Shown here: positions 18,061-28,565 of the stretch, piece after piece
How the letters are laid out: each line of letters begins with the position of its first letter
Position numbering within the stretch: the stretch's first letter is position 1
Source of the DNA: Fidelibacterota bacterium
GTDB taxonomy: Bacteria > Fidelibacterota > Marinisomatia > SCGC-AAA003-L08 > D37C17
DNA length: 41,144 nt
NCBI GenBank assembly: GCA_004124405.1
Contig: SCKP01000013.1
Span: 1 to 41,144, forward strand
Direction of reading: 5' to 3'
Position numbers and translations under genes: made by a program
The notes under the pieces: model-generated
The model's database searches: none
Told to the model about the DNA's origin: nothing
The model's input: only the letters and a program-made list of their open reading frames with translations

Positions 18061-18378
18061 TTAGGTTTCCCCGCCTAACAAATCAATAGAGAATCCTTCT
18101 TGTAAGGTTACAATCGCCTTTTTCCAACTCGACCTATTTCCCCTTGTCCGCAAAACATGTCCATTACTTTTTATGGTCATATTTTTATTTTTCCCTTTAA
18201 AATTCATGGTTGCAACTTTTTTAATTTTAACCTTAAACTTTTCTTCAATGGCATCTTTTATTTCAAGCTTATTAGATTGCTTCTCTACTTGAAATACATA
18301 CTTGTTCAGCGCTTTGCTAAGCATTGTTCCTTTTTCGCTTAAAATTGGTCTTAGAATAATTGAGCTTTTAATTGACAT
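18061..18378 (-). CDS. rplW: Ribosomal protein uL23
   Basis: Exit-site 50S protein, docking point for trigger factor and SRP. It has 105 residues with I-I-L-R-P-I-L-S-E-K-G-T at the start and Y-V-F-Q-V-E-K-Q-S-N-K-L-E-I-K-D-A-I-E, the family pattern. The gap to rplD is 1 bp, implying coupling. ATG start. Confidence 0.96.
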   Translation of the reverse strand: MSIKSSIILRPILSEKGTMLSKALNKYVFQVEKQSNKLEIKDAIEEKFKVKIKKVATMNFKGKNKNMTIKSNGHVLRTRGNRSSWKKAIVTLQEGFSIDLLGGET

Positions 18379-18379
18379 C

Positions 18380-19006
18380 TTAAGATAATTGTTTATTTAA
18401 TATTTCAACACTTGCTTCATTTGCAAGAATCATTTGACAATCCAATAAATCATAAGTTGATGCTGATTGTACAGGAACTACGCAAATATTTTTGATATTT
18501 CTTGATCCTAAATACAAATTTTCTTCCATTGTATCAGTCAAAACTGTAACTTTTTTTCCCGTTAAGTTAAAATTTTTCAACAACCCGAATAATTCACTTG
18601 TTTTCGGTGTTTCCGGTAAAATATTATCTATTACAATAAAATTGTTTTCTGAAACTTTCTGAGAGAGAACACTTCTTCTTGCTAATTGCCTGACTTTTTT
18701 ATTCACCTTTTTATCATATTTATGAGGCTTTGGTCCAAATGCTTTTGACCCATGAACTCGAGAAGGGTTTCGGATTGAACCAACTCGGGCTCGTCCAGTA
18801 CCTTTTTGACGCCATGGCTTGACACCACTTCCAGCTACTTCGGCTCTAGTTTTGCTCGAATGAGTCCCCTGCCTAATTGAAGCCATCTCAGAATTCACCG
18901 CCAAATACACGCAATGTTTATTCGGCGTAATACCAAAAACTTCTTCGTTAAGAGTCACTTTTTTTGCGGATTTTTTTCCTGATTTCTGATATATATCTAA
19001 TTTCAT
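18380..19006 (-). CDS. rplD: Ribosomal protein uL4
   Basis: 50S assembly protein with an extended loop in the exit tunnel; 208 residues. The loop segment W-R-Q-K-G-T-G-R-A-R-V-G-S-I-R is intact. In E. coli L4 autoregulates the S10 operon through a leader before rpsJ. Here rpsJ is only 14 bp after tuf1, so that leader is absent and control must differ. ATG start. Confidence 0.97.
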   Translation of the reverse strand: MKLDIYQKSGKKSAKKVTLNEEVFGITPNKHCVYLAVNSEMASIRQGTHSSKTRAEVAGSGVKPWRQKGTGRARVGSIRNPSRVHGSKAFGPKPHKYDKKVNKKVRQLARRSVLSQKVSENNFIVIDNILPETPKTSELFGLLKNFNLTGKKVTVLTDTMEENLYLGSRNIKNICVVPVQSASTYDLLDCQMILANEASVEILNKQLS

Positions 19007-19015
19007 TTAATTATA

Positions 19016-19642
19016 TTAAATTTTGGATATAAAGACAATGCCATTATTCGCCCCTGGAACTGCACCCTTTATAAATACTAAATTTTTATCTTTTTCTACA
19101 TGGGTAACTTCTAAATTCTTCACTGTAACATTTTCATTACCCATTCTGCCTGCCATTTTTGTACCAGGCCAAACTCGCGATGGATCTGATCCTGCACCTA
19201 TAGACCCAGCTTTTCTCATTACACTATTTTTCCCGTGAGACCTTCTTCCACCACTGAAACCATGACGCTTCATATGTCCGGCAAATCCTTTACCCTTTGA
19301 CACGCCTGAAACTGCTACAAAATCTCCTATCTCAAATATATCCGCAGATATTTTCTGTCCGAGTTTAACATTCTCTAAATCTTGAAATGCAAATTCTTTT
19401 AATATCTTCTTAGCCGAAACATTTGCTTTATCAAAATGCCCCTTTTCAGATTTATTAGTATGACGAGAAGCCTTTTCCAAATATCCAATTTGAATTGAAG
19501 AATAACCATCCTTTTCAACAGATTTAATTTGAGTGACTTCACAGGGACCTGCCTCAACAATTGTAATAGGATAATCTGACCCTAGATCATCAAATATTCT
19601 TGTCATCCCAACTTTTCGTCCTATTATAAAATCAATTGCCAC
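19016..19642 (-). CDS. rplC: Ribosomal protein uL3
   Basis: Early-binding 50S protein close to the peptidyl-transferase centre. The 208 residues include G-R-K-V-G-M-T-R-I-F-D, G-V-S-K-G-K-G-F-A-G and G-A-G-S-D-P-S-R-V-W-P-G-T-K-M-A-G. The start is GTG at 19642 (A-I-D-F-I-I-G follows), 2 bp after rpsJ, so translation is probably coupled rather than led by its own ribosome site. Confidence 0.97.
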   Translation of the reverse strand: MAIDFIIGRKVGMTRIFDDLGSDYPITIVEAGPCEVTQIKSVEKDGYSSIQIGYLEKASRHTNKSEKGHFDKANVSAKKILKEFAFQDLENVKLGQKISADIFEIGDFVAVSGVSKGKGFAGHMKRHGFSGGRRSHGKNSVMRKAGSIGAGSDPSRVWPGTKMAGRMGNENVTVKNLEVTHVEKDKNLVFIKGAVPGANNGIVFISKI

Positions 19643-19644
19643 AA

Positions 19645-19947
19645 TTAAGTCTTTATTTCAATATCTACACCAGCCGGCATGTCAAGCTGCATGAGCGCAT
19701 CTACAGTTTTAGAAGTTGAATTCAATAAATCCACAATTCGTTTATGTACTTTTATTTGAAATTGCTCTCTAGATTTTTTATCAACATGAGGGGAGCGATT
19801 CACCGTATAAATGCTTCGTTTTGTTGGTAATGGAATAGGACCCATTATTAATGCCCCAGTATTTTTAGCCGTTTTAACAATCTTTTCCATGGATTTATCC
19901 AAAAGGATATGATCGTAGGCCTTCAATCTGATTCGTATTCTGTTCAT
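19645..19947 (-). CDS. rpsJ: Ribosomal protein uS10
   Basis: 30S protein that doubles as the NusE antitermination factor when bound to NusB and NusG. 100 residues with [10 protein letters not shown] and [17 protein letters not shown]. It heads the S10 cluster, but the gap to tuf1 is only 14 bp, so it is co-transcribed with the str cluster. ATG start. Confidence 0.98.
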   Translation of the reverse strand: MNRIRIRLKAYDHILLDKSMEKIVKTAKNTGALIMGPIPLPTKRSIYTVNRSPHVDKKSREQFQIKVHKRIVDLLNSTSKTVDALMQLDMPAGVDIEIKT

Positions 19948-19952
19948 CTCGC

Positions 19953-21170
19953 TTTCTCTACCTATTCAATAATTTCAGTTACAACGCCAGCACCAACCGT
20001 ATGACCACCTTCACGGATTGCAAATCGAAGCTCCTGCTCCATGGCAATTGGCGTAATAAGTTCTACATTTAAATTGACATTATCTCCAGGCATCACCATC
20101 TCTGTACCTTCCGGAAGAATAATAGATCCAGTCACATCCGTTGTCCTAAAATAAAACTGAGGACGGTAACCCTTGAAAAACGGTGTATGACGTCCACCTT
20201 CTTCTTTCTTAAGAACATAGATCTCTGCCTTAAACTTTTTATGGGGTGTAATACTGCCAGGTTTGGCCAACACCATCCCACGGTCAATCTCATCTTTCTC
20301 AACACCACGAAGAAGAAGTCCTGCATTATCACCAGCCTGTCCTTCATCTAATATCTTTCTAAACATTTCAACACCTGTACATACCGTCTTAACTTTAGAT
20401 CCCATACCTACAAGTTCCAAGCTCTCACCCACCTTTATAATACCACTTTCAATTCTTCCTGTTGCAACGGTTCCTCTTCCCGTTATTGAAAATACATCTT
20501 CAACAGGCATGAGAAATGGTTTGTCAACTGCGCGCTCCGGAGTTGGAATAAAATTATCTACCTGATCCATAAGTTCGAAGATAGGCTTTGCAGCATCACC
20601 AGTACCATCTGAATTTAATGCATTTAAAGCGCTACCCTGAATAATAGGGGTATCATCACCTGGAAATCCATATTCTGATAGTAATTCTCTCAGCTCCATT
20701 TCAACCAGCTCTAACAGTTCCGGATCATCTACCTGATCACATTTGTTCATAAAAATTACAATAGAAGGAACATTTACCTGCTTGGCTAAAAGTAAGTGCT
20801 CCCTAGTCTGCTGCATAGGTCCATCAGTTGCAGCTACAACCAAAATAGCTCCATCCATTTGCGCTGCACCTGTAATCATGTTTTTAATATAGTCCGCGTG
20901 ACCAGGGCAATCTACATGCGCATAATGACGCGCCTCTGTCTCATATTCAACATGGGCAGTATTAATTGTAATACCACGCTCACGCTCTTCCGGCGCATTA
21001 TCTATCTGGTCAAAGGCGGTAACCTCGGCAAGCCCTTTGGTTGCCAAACACTTGGTTATAGCAGCTGTCAAGGTAGTCTTACCATGGTCAACGTGACCAA
21101 TTGTGCCCACATTTACGTGAGGCTTCGTTCTTTCAAATTTCGCTTTTGCCATAATTTAAGTATCTCCTTA
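19953..21170. repeat. Direct repeat copy 1 (tuf1 and flanks)
   Basis: 1218-bp segment nearly identical to 35531-36748 in the same orientation and without indels. By eye I count nine base differences, all inside tuf. Identity extends 9 bp beyond the stop and 18 bp beyond the start, including the Shine-Dalgarno. This pattern is expected for gene conversion between tuf copies. Confidence 0.95.
19962..21152 (-). CDS. tuf: Elongation factor Tu, copy 1
   Basis: GTPase that delivers aminoacyl-tRNA to the ribosome. 396 residues. GTP-binding motifs: G-H-V-D-H-G-K-T (P-loop), the effector region [14 protein letters not shown] and N-K-C-D. Domain 2 carries the normal G-R-G-T-V-A-T-G-R (Gly227). A good ribosome site, AAGGAGAT, lies 11-12 bases before the ATG. 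It sits 38 bp after fusA and 14 bp before rpsJ, the usual str-operon place. It differs from copy 2 at residues 208 (Ala), 218 (Glu) and 227 (Gly). Confidence 0.98.
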   Translation of the reverse strand: MAKAKFERTKPHVNVGTIGHVDHGKTTLTAAITKCLATKGLAEVTAFDQIDNAPEERERGITINTAHVEYETEARHYAHVDCPGHADYIKNMITGAAQMDGAILVVAATDGPMQQTREHLLLAKQVNVPSIVIFMNKCDQVDDPELLELVEMELRELLSEYGFPGDDTPIIQGSALNALNSDGTGDAAKPIFELMDQVDNFIPTPERAVDKPFLMPVEDVFSITGRGTVATGRIESGIIKVGESLELVGMGSKVKTVCTGVEMFRKILDEGQAGDNAGLLLRGVEKDEIDRGMVLAKPGSITPHKKFKAEIYVLKKEEGGRHTPFFKGYRPQFYFRTTDVTGSIILPEGTEMVMPGDNVNLNVELITPIAMEQELRFAIREGGHTVGAGVVTEIIE

Positions 21171-21190
21171 TTGTAATCTTACCACTGGAA

Positions 21191-23278
21191 TCAGGCCATT
21201 ACTTTGCCTTGAAATTTTTCCACCATCTGCTCAACAATATATTTTGGCGCTTGAGAATAGTGTGAAAACTGCATTGTGAAAACTGCCCTTCCCTGTGTCA
21301 TTGATCTCAATTCTGTTGCGTATCCAAACATCTCAGACAAAGGAACATCTGCATTCAAAACCTGTACACCATTCCGCGGATTCATTCCCTTTACATTTCC
21401 CCGTCGAGAAGTAACATCGCCCATAACTGACCCTAGATAATTCTCCGGAACAACAACCTCTAATGCCATAAGCGGTTCTAGTAGAGTGGGAGCTGCTTTT
21501 TTAGCAGCATCTCGAAGTGCCATTGATCCGGCTATTTTAAATGCAATTTCACTAGAATCAACATCATGATAAGATCCATCAATAAGAGTAACCTTAATAT
21601 CTTCCAACGGATATCCAGATACAACACCATTGCCCATTGCATCTTTAACTCCCGCTTCAACAGCAGGGATATATTCTTTAGGAATCGCACCGCCAACAAT
21701 TTTATTATCAAATTCAAATCCTTTTCCAGACTCATTCGGTTCAATTATTATAACAACGTGACCATATTGACCCCTGCCGCCCGACTGCTTGATAAATTTG
21801 GCTTCGTGCTCCACTTTCTTGGTAATACATTCTTTGTATGCCACCTGCGGGGAGCCAACATGAACAATTACATTGAATTCCCTTTTAAGCCTATCAACAA
21901 TAATTTCTAAATGAAGCTCACCCATTCCTGAAATAATAGTTTGCCCGGTATCTTCGTCACTTCTAACTATAAATGTCGGATCTTCTTCTGCCAGCTTTAC
22001 CAAGCCATTTGTAAGCGCATCCTGACCTTCTTTTGTTGCAGGCTCTACAGCAATTGATATTACCGGCTCTGGAAAATCCATAGACTCAAGCAATATAGGA
22101 TGATCAACTGAACAAAGCGTGTGACCCGTTTTCGTATTTTTCAAACCAACCATTGCAGCTATCTCTCCGGTTGTTACGGTTTTTCTCTCTTCTCGTTTAT
22201 TGGAATGCATCAACATCAATCTTCCAACACGCTCCTTCTTCCCAGTATTGGGGTTAAGAATATGATCGCCTGTTGACACAGATCCTGAATATACTCTGAA
22301 AAATGTTAACCTGCCTACATAAGGATCGGTCATAATTTTAAAAGCGAGTGCACTAAAATGCTCGTTATCATCAGGGCTTCTTTCTACCTCTACAGAATCA
22401 TCGTTAATATCAAACCCTTTTACATTACCAACATCCAGAGGAGAAGGTAGATAATCAATAACTGCATCCAATGTCCTTTGAACACCTTTGTTTCTAAAGG
22501 CAGATCCACAGAGAGTTGGAATCATGGTTCCATCCAAAGTAGCTTTTCTAATTGCTAACTTTATTTCTTCCGGTAAAAGCGTTTCACCATCTATATATTT
22601 TTCTAGCAAATGCTCATCATAGGATGCAACTTCTTCTAATAATTGCAAACGCCATTTATCAGCAATCTCCTTCATGTCCGAAGGAATTTCACCATATTCA
22701 AAACTTGAGCCATCTTCAGAAGTATAAAGAATAGCCTCCATTTTAATCAAATCAATTAAGCCAGTAAAAATATCACCAGAGCCAATTGGTAATACGATGG
22801 GAACAGGGTTCGCATTTAAACGCTCTTTAATCATTTCGATAACCTTAAAGAAATCTGCGCCGGTACGATCCATTTTATTTACAAAAGCAATTCTCGGAAC
22901 ACCATACTTATCAGCCTGTCTCCACACTGTCTCTGATTGAGGCTCCACACCACCTACGGCACAAAATAATGCAATTGCTCCATCTAAAACACGGAGAGAT
23001 CGTTCGACTTCAATGGTAAAATCCACATGCCCGGGAGTATCAATAATATTAATCCGATTACCATCCCAAAAAGCGGTAGTAGAAGCAGAAGTAATTGTTA
23101 TACCACGCTCTTTCTCCTGATCCATCCAATCCATGGTTGCAGCACCATCATGAACTTCACCCAGCCTGTGGGTACGTCCTGTATAATACAAAATCCGCTC
23201 TGTAGTCGTGGTTTTGCCGGCATCGATGTGCGCCATAATGCCAATGTTTCGTACATGTTTTAATGGAATATTTTTCAT
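21191..23278 (-). CDS. fusA: Elongation factor G
   Basis: Ribosomal translocase GTPase, 695 residues, full length. P-loop [12 protein letters not shown] near residues 16-27, switch [10 protein letters not shown], and N-K-M-D are all present. Domain IV shows G-G-R-G-Q-Y-G-H-V, and the C-terminal domain has F-G-Y-A-T-E-L-R-S. It follows rpsG by 5 bp. ATG start. Confidence 0.98.
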   Translation of the reverse strand: MKNIPLKHVRNIGIMAHIDAGKTTTTERILYYTGRTHRLGEVHDGAATMDWMDQEKERGITITSASTTAFWDGNRINIIDTPGHVDFTIEVERSLRVLDGAIALFCAVGGVEPQSETVWRQADKYGVPRIAFVNKMDRTGADFFKVIEMIKERLNANPVPIVLPIGSGDIFTGLIDLIKMEAILYTSEDGSSFEYGEIPSDMKEIADKWRLQLLEEVASYDEHLLEKYIDGETLLPEEIKLAIRKATLDGTMIPTLCGSAFRNKGVQRTLDAVIDYLPSPLDVGNVKGFDINDDSVEVERSPDDNEHFSALAFKIMTDPYVGRLTFFRVYSGSVSTGDHILNPNTGKKERVGRLMLMHSNKREERKTVTTGEIAAMVGLKNTKTGHTLCSVDHPILLESMDFPEPVISIAVEPATKEGQDALTNGLVKLAEEDPTFIVRSDEDTGQTIISGMGELHLEIIVDRLKREFNVIVHVGSPQVAYKECITKKVEHEAKFIKQSGGRGQYGHVVIIIEPNESGKGFEFDNKIVGGAIPKEYIPAVEAGVKDAMGNGVVSGYPLEDIKVTLIDGSYHDVDSSEIAFKIAGSMALRDAAKKAAPTLLEPLMALEVVVPENYLGSVMGDVTSRRGNVKGMNPRNGVQVLNADVPLSEMFGYATELRSMTQGRAVFTMQFSHYSQAPKYIVEQMVEKFQGKVMA

Positions 23279-23283
23279 GTTTT

Positions 23284-23751
23284 TTATCTAAAATGGGCGA
23301 AAGCTTTATTTGCTTCTGCCATTCTATGTGTATCTTCTTTTTTCTTTACAGCAGCCCCATCATTATTAGCAGCGGCTAATAATTCAGCCGCCAAGCGATC
23401 TGCCATCGTTTGCCCTTTTCTTGATTTTGAAAAGCCAATTATCCAACGCATCGCCAAAGCCATTCGACGTGCATCTGAAATCTCAATTGGAACCTGATAA
23501 GTAGCACCACCAATTCTTTTAGATTTTACCTCAAGAACAGGAGCAACATTTTCTAAAGCTTTTTTAAATAATTCAATACCATCAGCAACTTTACCCTGCT
23601 TTTTTATTTTTTCAATACTTTGATAAAATATTTTTTCTGCAAGACTTTTCTTCCCCTGCTTCATGAGATTATTGATAAACTTGGCAACAATCAAATCTCC
23701 ATATACAGGGTCCGGCAATATCTCTCTTTTTTCTGGTCTTCTTCTACGCAT
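23284..23751 (-). CDS. rpsG: Ribosomal protein uS7
   Basis: Primary 16S 3'-domain binder of the 30S head. 155 residues: [10 protein letters not shown] near the start, [11 protein letters not shown] and [10 protein letters not shown]. The C-terminal helix ([10 protein letters not shown]) is complete. It sits between rpsL (16 bp) and fusA (5 bp). ATG start. Confidence 0.98.
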   Translation of the reverse strand: MRRRRPEKREILPDPVYGDLIVAKFINNLMKQGKKSLAEKIFYQSIEKIKKQGKVADGIELFKKALENVAPVLEVKSKRIGGATYQVPIEISDARRMALAMRWIIGFSKSRKGQTMADRLAAELLAAANNDGAAVKKKEDTHRMAEANKAFAHFR

Positions 23752-23767
23752 AAATTAATAAATGAAT

Positions 23768-24142
23768 TTAATTTTTTGGTTTTTTTGTACCGTATCGTGA
23801 GCGACTGGTTCGACGACCCTCAACACCCGCAGGATCAAGTACGCCTCTGATAACATGGTATCTCACTCCAGGCAAATCTTTTACCCTGCCTCCCTCAATC
23901 AATACAATTGAGTGCTCCTGAAGATTATGGCCCTCTCCAGGAATATAGGCTGTAACTTCATATCCATTAGACAAACGAACACGAGCCACCTTTCTTAATG
24001 CAGAATTAGGCTTCTTGGGTGTGGTTGTATATACACGGGTACATACACCTCTTTTTTGAGGACAGGCCTCTAAAGCAGGCACTTTGTTTTTCTTTAGCTG
24101 CTTTTTCCTACCTTTCCTGACAAGTTGGTTTACTGTTGGCAT
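23768..24142 (-). CDS. rpsL: Ribosomal protein uS12
   Basis: Decoding-centre protein, 124 residues. The streptomycin-related loops [10 protein letters not shown] and [11 protein letters not shown] are unaltered, so a streptomycin-sensitive form is expected. The conserved aspartate that is beta-methylthiolated in E. coli is Asp89 here. The 115-bp gap before it, after rpoC, is the largest inside the block and may hold a promoter. ATG start. Confidence 0.98.
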   Translation of the reverse strand: MPTVNQLVRKGRKKQLKKNKVPALEACPQKRGVCTRVYTTTPKKPNSALRKVARVRLSNGYEVTAYIPGEGHNLQEHSIVLIEGGRVKDLPGVRYHVIRGVLDPAGVEGRRTSRSRYGTKKPKN

Positions 24143-24166
24143 TTGATTCCTAGCATAGCTTGGTAA

Positions 24167-24194
24167 TTTATAAAGTATATAAAATTCAACCCAA
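24167..24194 (-). promoter_or_regulatory. Candidate sigma-70-type promoter for the str cluster
   Basis: In the 115-bp rpoC-rpsL gap the minus strand has TTGGGT (24194-24189), a 16-bp spacer and TATAAA (24172-24167), ending 24 bp before the rpsL ATG. The -10 matches five of six consensus positions and the -35 only partly. No terminator hairpin is visible after rpoC, so readthrough from rpoBC is also likely. Confidence 0.35.
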
Positions 24195-24257
24195 ACATTA
24201 ATTATACATTTTTATTATTATTTACTCTCAGTGAATTTAGCTTCAGAAATATAATCA

Positions 24258-27200
24258 TTATACTAATTGTTCTGAAAGCTCTTCGTGCTGACTTTCATCA
24301 ACCAGCAATTCGACTTCTGAGATTGCCTCTTTTTCTTTTTCAACTGTATTTGTAACTATGAGCCCCCTATTCTGCAGAGCACCTGTTCCAGCAGGGATTA
24401 GCCGTCCAATAATTACATTTTCTTTCAAGCCCTTTAGATAATCGGTTTTTCCCTCTACAGCAGCATCAGTAAGCACACGTGTTGTTTCCTGAAATGAAGC
24501 CGCAGAAATAAAACTTTCCGTGTTAAGAGATGCACGGGTAATTCCCAGTAAAAGCGGACTAAATGTCACTGGTTTTGGTTTTGAAGTTTTGATTAGTTTT
24601 TTTCCAGCCTCTTTCAAGTCTTTATTAACATCTTTAATGTTAGATGTATAAACCACATCGCCCTCTTCATAGTCTGAGTCGCCAGCATTTGTCACGACCG
24701 CTTTCTTTTTCATTTCCTCATTGGCGCTTTGGATTTCAATCTGATTAATACGATCTCCATGGAGATACAAAGTGTCACCTGCATCTTCAACTGTCACCTT
24801 TTTCATCATTTGACGAACAATTACTTCAATATGCTTATCATTAATTGCAACGCCTTGGAGACGATATACTTCCTGAATAGCATTTACAAGAAATTCCTGC
24901 ACTTTAGACGCGCCACCAATTCTTAATATATCTTTTGGAGAAACTGAACCTTCGCACAATTTATCTCCAGCAAACACATTGTCTCCCTCATGCACCAGGA
25001 TATGTTTACCATAAGGTATTTTATAAATGCTTTCCTTTTCCTTTCCAATTACATGAATTTCACGGATACCACGCTTTACTTTTCCATATTTAATGGTTCC
25101 ATCAACTTCTGTAACAACAGCAGGATTTGCAGGGTTTCGAGCTTCAAATAATTCTGCAATCCGAGGCAAACCTCCAGTAATATCTCTTGTTTTACCCGCA
25201 TCCCTTGGTATTTTAACCAATATTTGGCCAGCCTTAACTTTATCTCCATCACGTACGATAACGGTAGCTTGAACAGGTAAAATACTTGCCCCGCCTGCTG
25301 TATCGTTTTTGCCTCCACCTTCAATATGAATATGTGGACTTAAATCACGGTTTTTAGATTCCGTAATTACAATCATTTTCTTACCACTTTCCACTGCTTC
25401 TTCAATATAGGTTTCACCTTCAATCATATCTCGGAAATGAATGATACCGGCAGTTCTGGCAAGAATCACATCTGTATAGGGATCCCAGGCAAACAGGGTT
25501 TGTCCAACTTTTACTTTTTCTCCACTTTCAACAAACACCTTTGATCCATATGGCACTTGCCAGTTTGAAATAGAATTTCCCTTTTCATCCAATAATTCCA
25601 TTTTTCCATTTCTTACTGACGCCACCATTACATCATTTCCATCCTCATCCTTAACACCAATAAGGTTTAAGTTTTCAGATAGTTTAATAGTACCATCCTT
25701 ACGAGCACTACGGTGAGATTGCTCAATAATTCTGGAAGCTGTACCCCCAATATGAAAAGTTCGAAGTGTCAATTGTGTGCCCGGTTCACCAATGGATTGC
25801 GCTGCCATTATTCCAACTGCGTCACCAATCCGCGGTTCTTTATTTGAGGCCAAGTTCAACCCATAGCAACACATACAAACACCATGGGGAGCTTCACAAG
25901 TAAGTACGGACCGGACTTTCACCTGATACACATTACTCTCAGCAATTGATTCAACAACTGTTTCTTCAAGGATATTACCCTTTTTGGCAAATTTTGTGTT
26001 GTCAATTGGATCCACAATATCTTCCAAAATATATCTACCAATAATTCGCTCATCAAGGGCTTCGATTATTTCTTCACCTTCTTTCAGGTCTTCAAGCATA
26101 ATCCCCTGAACAGTTTTGCAATCCTCAATTGTGATTGTTACATCCTGAGCAACATCAACCAATCTACGGGTTAAATACCCTGCATCTGCAGTTTTAAGAG
26201 CAGTATCTGCCAACCCTTTTCTGGCACCATGTGTTGATATAAAATACTCAAAAGCTGACAATCCTTCTTTAAAGTTTGACTTGATGGGATTCTCAATGAT
26301 CTCGCCTGAAGCGCCAACCATTGATTTCTTGGGTTTTGCCATCAATCCACGCATACCCGCAAGCTGTTTAATTTGATCCTGGCTACCTCTAGCGCCTGAA
26401 TCCGCCATCATGAATAATGGATTAAACCCCTGATCATCATTTTCCAATTCTTTGAACATTGCATTTGCAACATCACTAGTTGCATGTGTCCAAATATCAA
26501 TAACTTTATTATAACGCTCACCCTCAGTTAATATATGTCGATCAAATTTTTCTTGAATTTCTTCAACTTTTAATTGAGCAGCTTCTAATATTTCTCCTTT
26601 TTTATCCGGGATGTGAATATCATTAATTGCAATTGAGATTCCGCTTTTAGTTGCAAACTCAAAACCCAGATCTTTTAAATCATCCAAAAATAAAGTGGTT
26701 TTGTAATTGCCAGATTTTTTATAACACTGCCCAATTAAATCTGTGATCAATTTTTTATTCATTGTAGAATTTATAAAAGTGATTTCCTTGGGTAATTTTT
26801 CATTGAAAATTATCCTTCCAAGCGTAGTTTTTTCAATCCACCCACCTTCTAAACGAATACTCACAAAGGCGTGCAGGGATACTTCTTCATTCACATAGGC
26901 TAAAACCGCCTCGTGAAAGGAACCAAATTTTGTACCCTCACCCAAAGCACCAGACCTTGGACGGGTTAAAAAATAGCACCCTAAAACCATATCTTGTGAT
27001 GGAATTGCGATAGGTTTTCCAGTGGCAGGATGAAGGATATTATGACTGGACAGCATAAGCAGCCAACATTCCATTTTTGCTTCGGCAGATAGTGGAACGT
27101 GGACAGCCATTTGATCCCCATCAAAATCTGCATTAAAAGCAGCACAAACTAAGGGATGCAATTGAATTGCCTTTCCTTCAATCAACACCGGCTGGAAAGC

Positions 27201-28550
27201 CTGCACACCCAGTCTATGAAGTGTTGGAGCCCGATTTAATAACACCGGATGGTCTTTAACTGCATTTTCAAGCACTTTATATACTTCAGGAGCCTTCTGT
27301 TCAACTAACATTTTTGCACTTCGGGGCGTTCTGGTGTATCCTGCTTTTATCAAATGATAAATAACAATAGGTTTAAATAACTCCATTGCCATTTCTTTTG
27401 GAATTCCACACTCATGTAATTTCAACTCGGGTCCTACGACAATAACTGATCTACCTGAATAGTCAACACGTTTTCCTAACAGGTTTTGACGAAATCGCCC
27501 AGACTTTCCCTTAAGAGAGTCACTTAAAGACTTCAGAGGTCTTCGCGTCCCACTTCTTACAGCAGATTTCATTCTGCTATTATCAATTAGTGCGTCAACA
27601 GATTCTTGCAGCATCCGTTTCTCATTTCTGAGTATCACATCCGGCGCTTTAATTTCCATGAGCTGTTTCAGTCGATTGTTTCGAATAATCACCCGTCTGT
27701 ACAAATCGTTTAAATCAGAAGCAGCAAATCGCCCGCCATCCAGGGGAACAAGCGGTCGTAATTCAGGCGGTATAACCGGCAGAACGCTTAGTATCATCCA
27801 TTCAGGTTTATTGTAAAGCTTTTTTTCTATTCGCGGATCAAACTTTTTAAGAATTCTAAGCCGTTTAAGTGCAACCTCAGTTTTTTGAACTGATGACTTA
27901 CTTTTAACAATGTCCAAAAGTTCATTTATTTTCCCCACAATATCCAAATCTCTTAATAAACAGAGTACAGCCTTACCACCCATTTCTGCGTGAAAATATT
28001 TATCTTCATCGCGATCGTCATCAGAAATTGCATCTATTCCAAATTCCCCTTCAAGCTTCAAGAATTCTTCTTCTTCTAAAAGTTCACCATACTCTCTTCC
28101 CGATGCGCCTGGGTTTAGAATTACAAATTTCTCAAAATATACAATCTGCTCTAACTGTTTAGTCGTATATCCTAATAGATAACTGATTTTACTGGGGATT
28201 GATCTAAGATACCAAATATGAATAACAGGAACAGCTAATGTGATATGACCAATTCTATCCCTTCGAACAGATTTTCTCGTCACTTCAACACCACAGCGAT
28301 CACAAACTATGCCACGATATCTAATTCTTTTATATTTACCACAATGGCATTCCCAATCTTTTGTAGGACCAAAAATCTTCTCACAAAACAGGCCATCTTT
28401 TTCAGGCTTATATGATCTGTAATTAATTGTTTCAGGCTTAAGAATTTCGCCGAACGATCTATCTAAAATTTCCTCCGGAGAAAGCAATCCTATAGTAATG
28501 GTACTAAATGATTGTGATAACCTTGAGGCTGGTTTATTTGAAAATAGCAA
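24258..28550 (-). CDS. rpoC: RNA polymerase beta' subunit
   Basis: Catalytic subunit of RNA polymerase, 1430 residues. The N-terminal zinc ribbon uses Cys68, Cys70, Cys83 and Cys86. The catalytic magnesium loop N-A-D-F-D-G-D-Q-M is at residues 473-481. The second zinc site has Cys885, Cys892 and Cys895, with the fourth ligand in the earlier I-E-D-C-K-T segment. The start is TTG at 28550 with GGAG six bases upstream, 15 bp after the rpoB stop. There is no frameshift or split. Confidence 0.98.
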   Translation of the reverse strand: MLFSNKPASRLSQSFSTITIGLLSPEEILDRSFGEILKPETINYRSYKPEKDGLFCEKIFGPTKDWECHCGKYKRIRYRGIVCDRCGVEVTRKSVRRDRIGHITLAVPVIHIWYLRSIPSKISYLLGYTTKQLEQIVYFEKFVILNPGASGREYGELLEEEEFLKLEGEFGIDAISDDDRDEDKYFHAEMGGKAVLCLLRDLDIVGKINELLDIVKSKSSVQKTEVALKRLRILKKFDPRIEKKLYNKPEWMILSVLPVIPPELRPLVPLDGGRFAASDLNDLYRRVIIRNNRLKQLMEIKAPDVILRNEKRMLQESVDALIDNSRMKSAVRSGTRRPLKSLSDSLKGKSGRFRQNLLGKRVDYSGRSVIVVGPELKLHECGIPKEMAMELFKPIVIYHLIKAGYTRTPRSAKMLVEQKAPEVYKVLENAVKDHPVLLNRAPTLHRLGVQAFQPVLIEGKAIQLHPLVCAAFNADFDGDQMAVHVPLSAEAKMECWLLMLSSHNILHPATGKPIAIPSQDMVLGCYFLTRPRSGALGEGTKFGSFHEAVLAYVNEEVSLHAFVSIRLEGGWIEKTTLGRIIFNEKLPKEITFINSTMNKKLITDLIGQCYKKSGNYKTTLFLDDLKDLGFEFATKSGISIAINDIHIPDKKGEILEAAQLKVEEIQEKFDRHILTEGERYNKVIDIWTHATSDVANAMFKELENDDQGFNPLFMMADSGARGSQDQIKQLAGMRGLMAKPKKSMVGASGEIIENPIKSNFKEGLSAFEYFISTHGARKGLADTALKTADAGYLTRRLVDVAQDVTITIEDCKTVQGIMLEDLKEGEEIIEALDERIIGRYILEDIVDPIDNTKFAKKGNILEETVVESIAESNVYQVKVRSVLTCEAPHGVCMCCYGLNLASNKEPRIGDAVGIMAAQSIGEPGTQLTLRTFHIGGTASRIIEQSHRSARKDGTIKLSENLNLIGVKDEDGNDVMVASVRNGKMELLDEKGNSISNWQVPYGSKVFVESGEKVKVGQTLFAWDPYTDVILARTAGIIHFRDMIEGETYIEEAVESGKKMIVITESKNRDLSPHIHIEGGGKNDTAGGASILPVQATVIVRDGDKVKAGQILVKIPRDAGKTRDITGGLPRIAELFEARNPANPAVVTEVDGTIKYGKVKRGIREIHVIGKEKESIYKIPYGKHILVHEGDNVFAGDKLCEGSVSPKDILRIGGASKVQEFLVNAIQEVYRLQGVAINDKHIEVIVRQMMKKVTVEDAGDTLYLHGDRINQIEIQSANEEMKKKAVVTNAGDSDYEEGDVVYTSNIKDVNKDLKEAGKKLIKTSKPKPVTFSPLLLGITRASLNTESFISAASFQETTRVLTDAAVEGKTDYLKGLKENVIIGRLIPAGTGALQNRGLIVTNTVEKEKEAISEVELLVDESQHEELSEQLV

Positions 28551-28565
28551 TTTTATCTCCTTCGG

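Noticed and set aside
24143-24257. Terminator after rpoC
   Set aside because: No GC-containing stem followed by a T run could be found; the gap looks like a promoter region at most.
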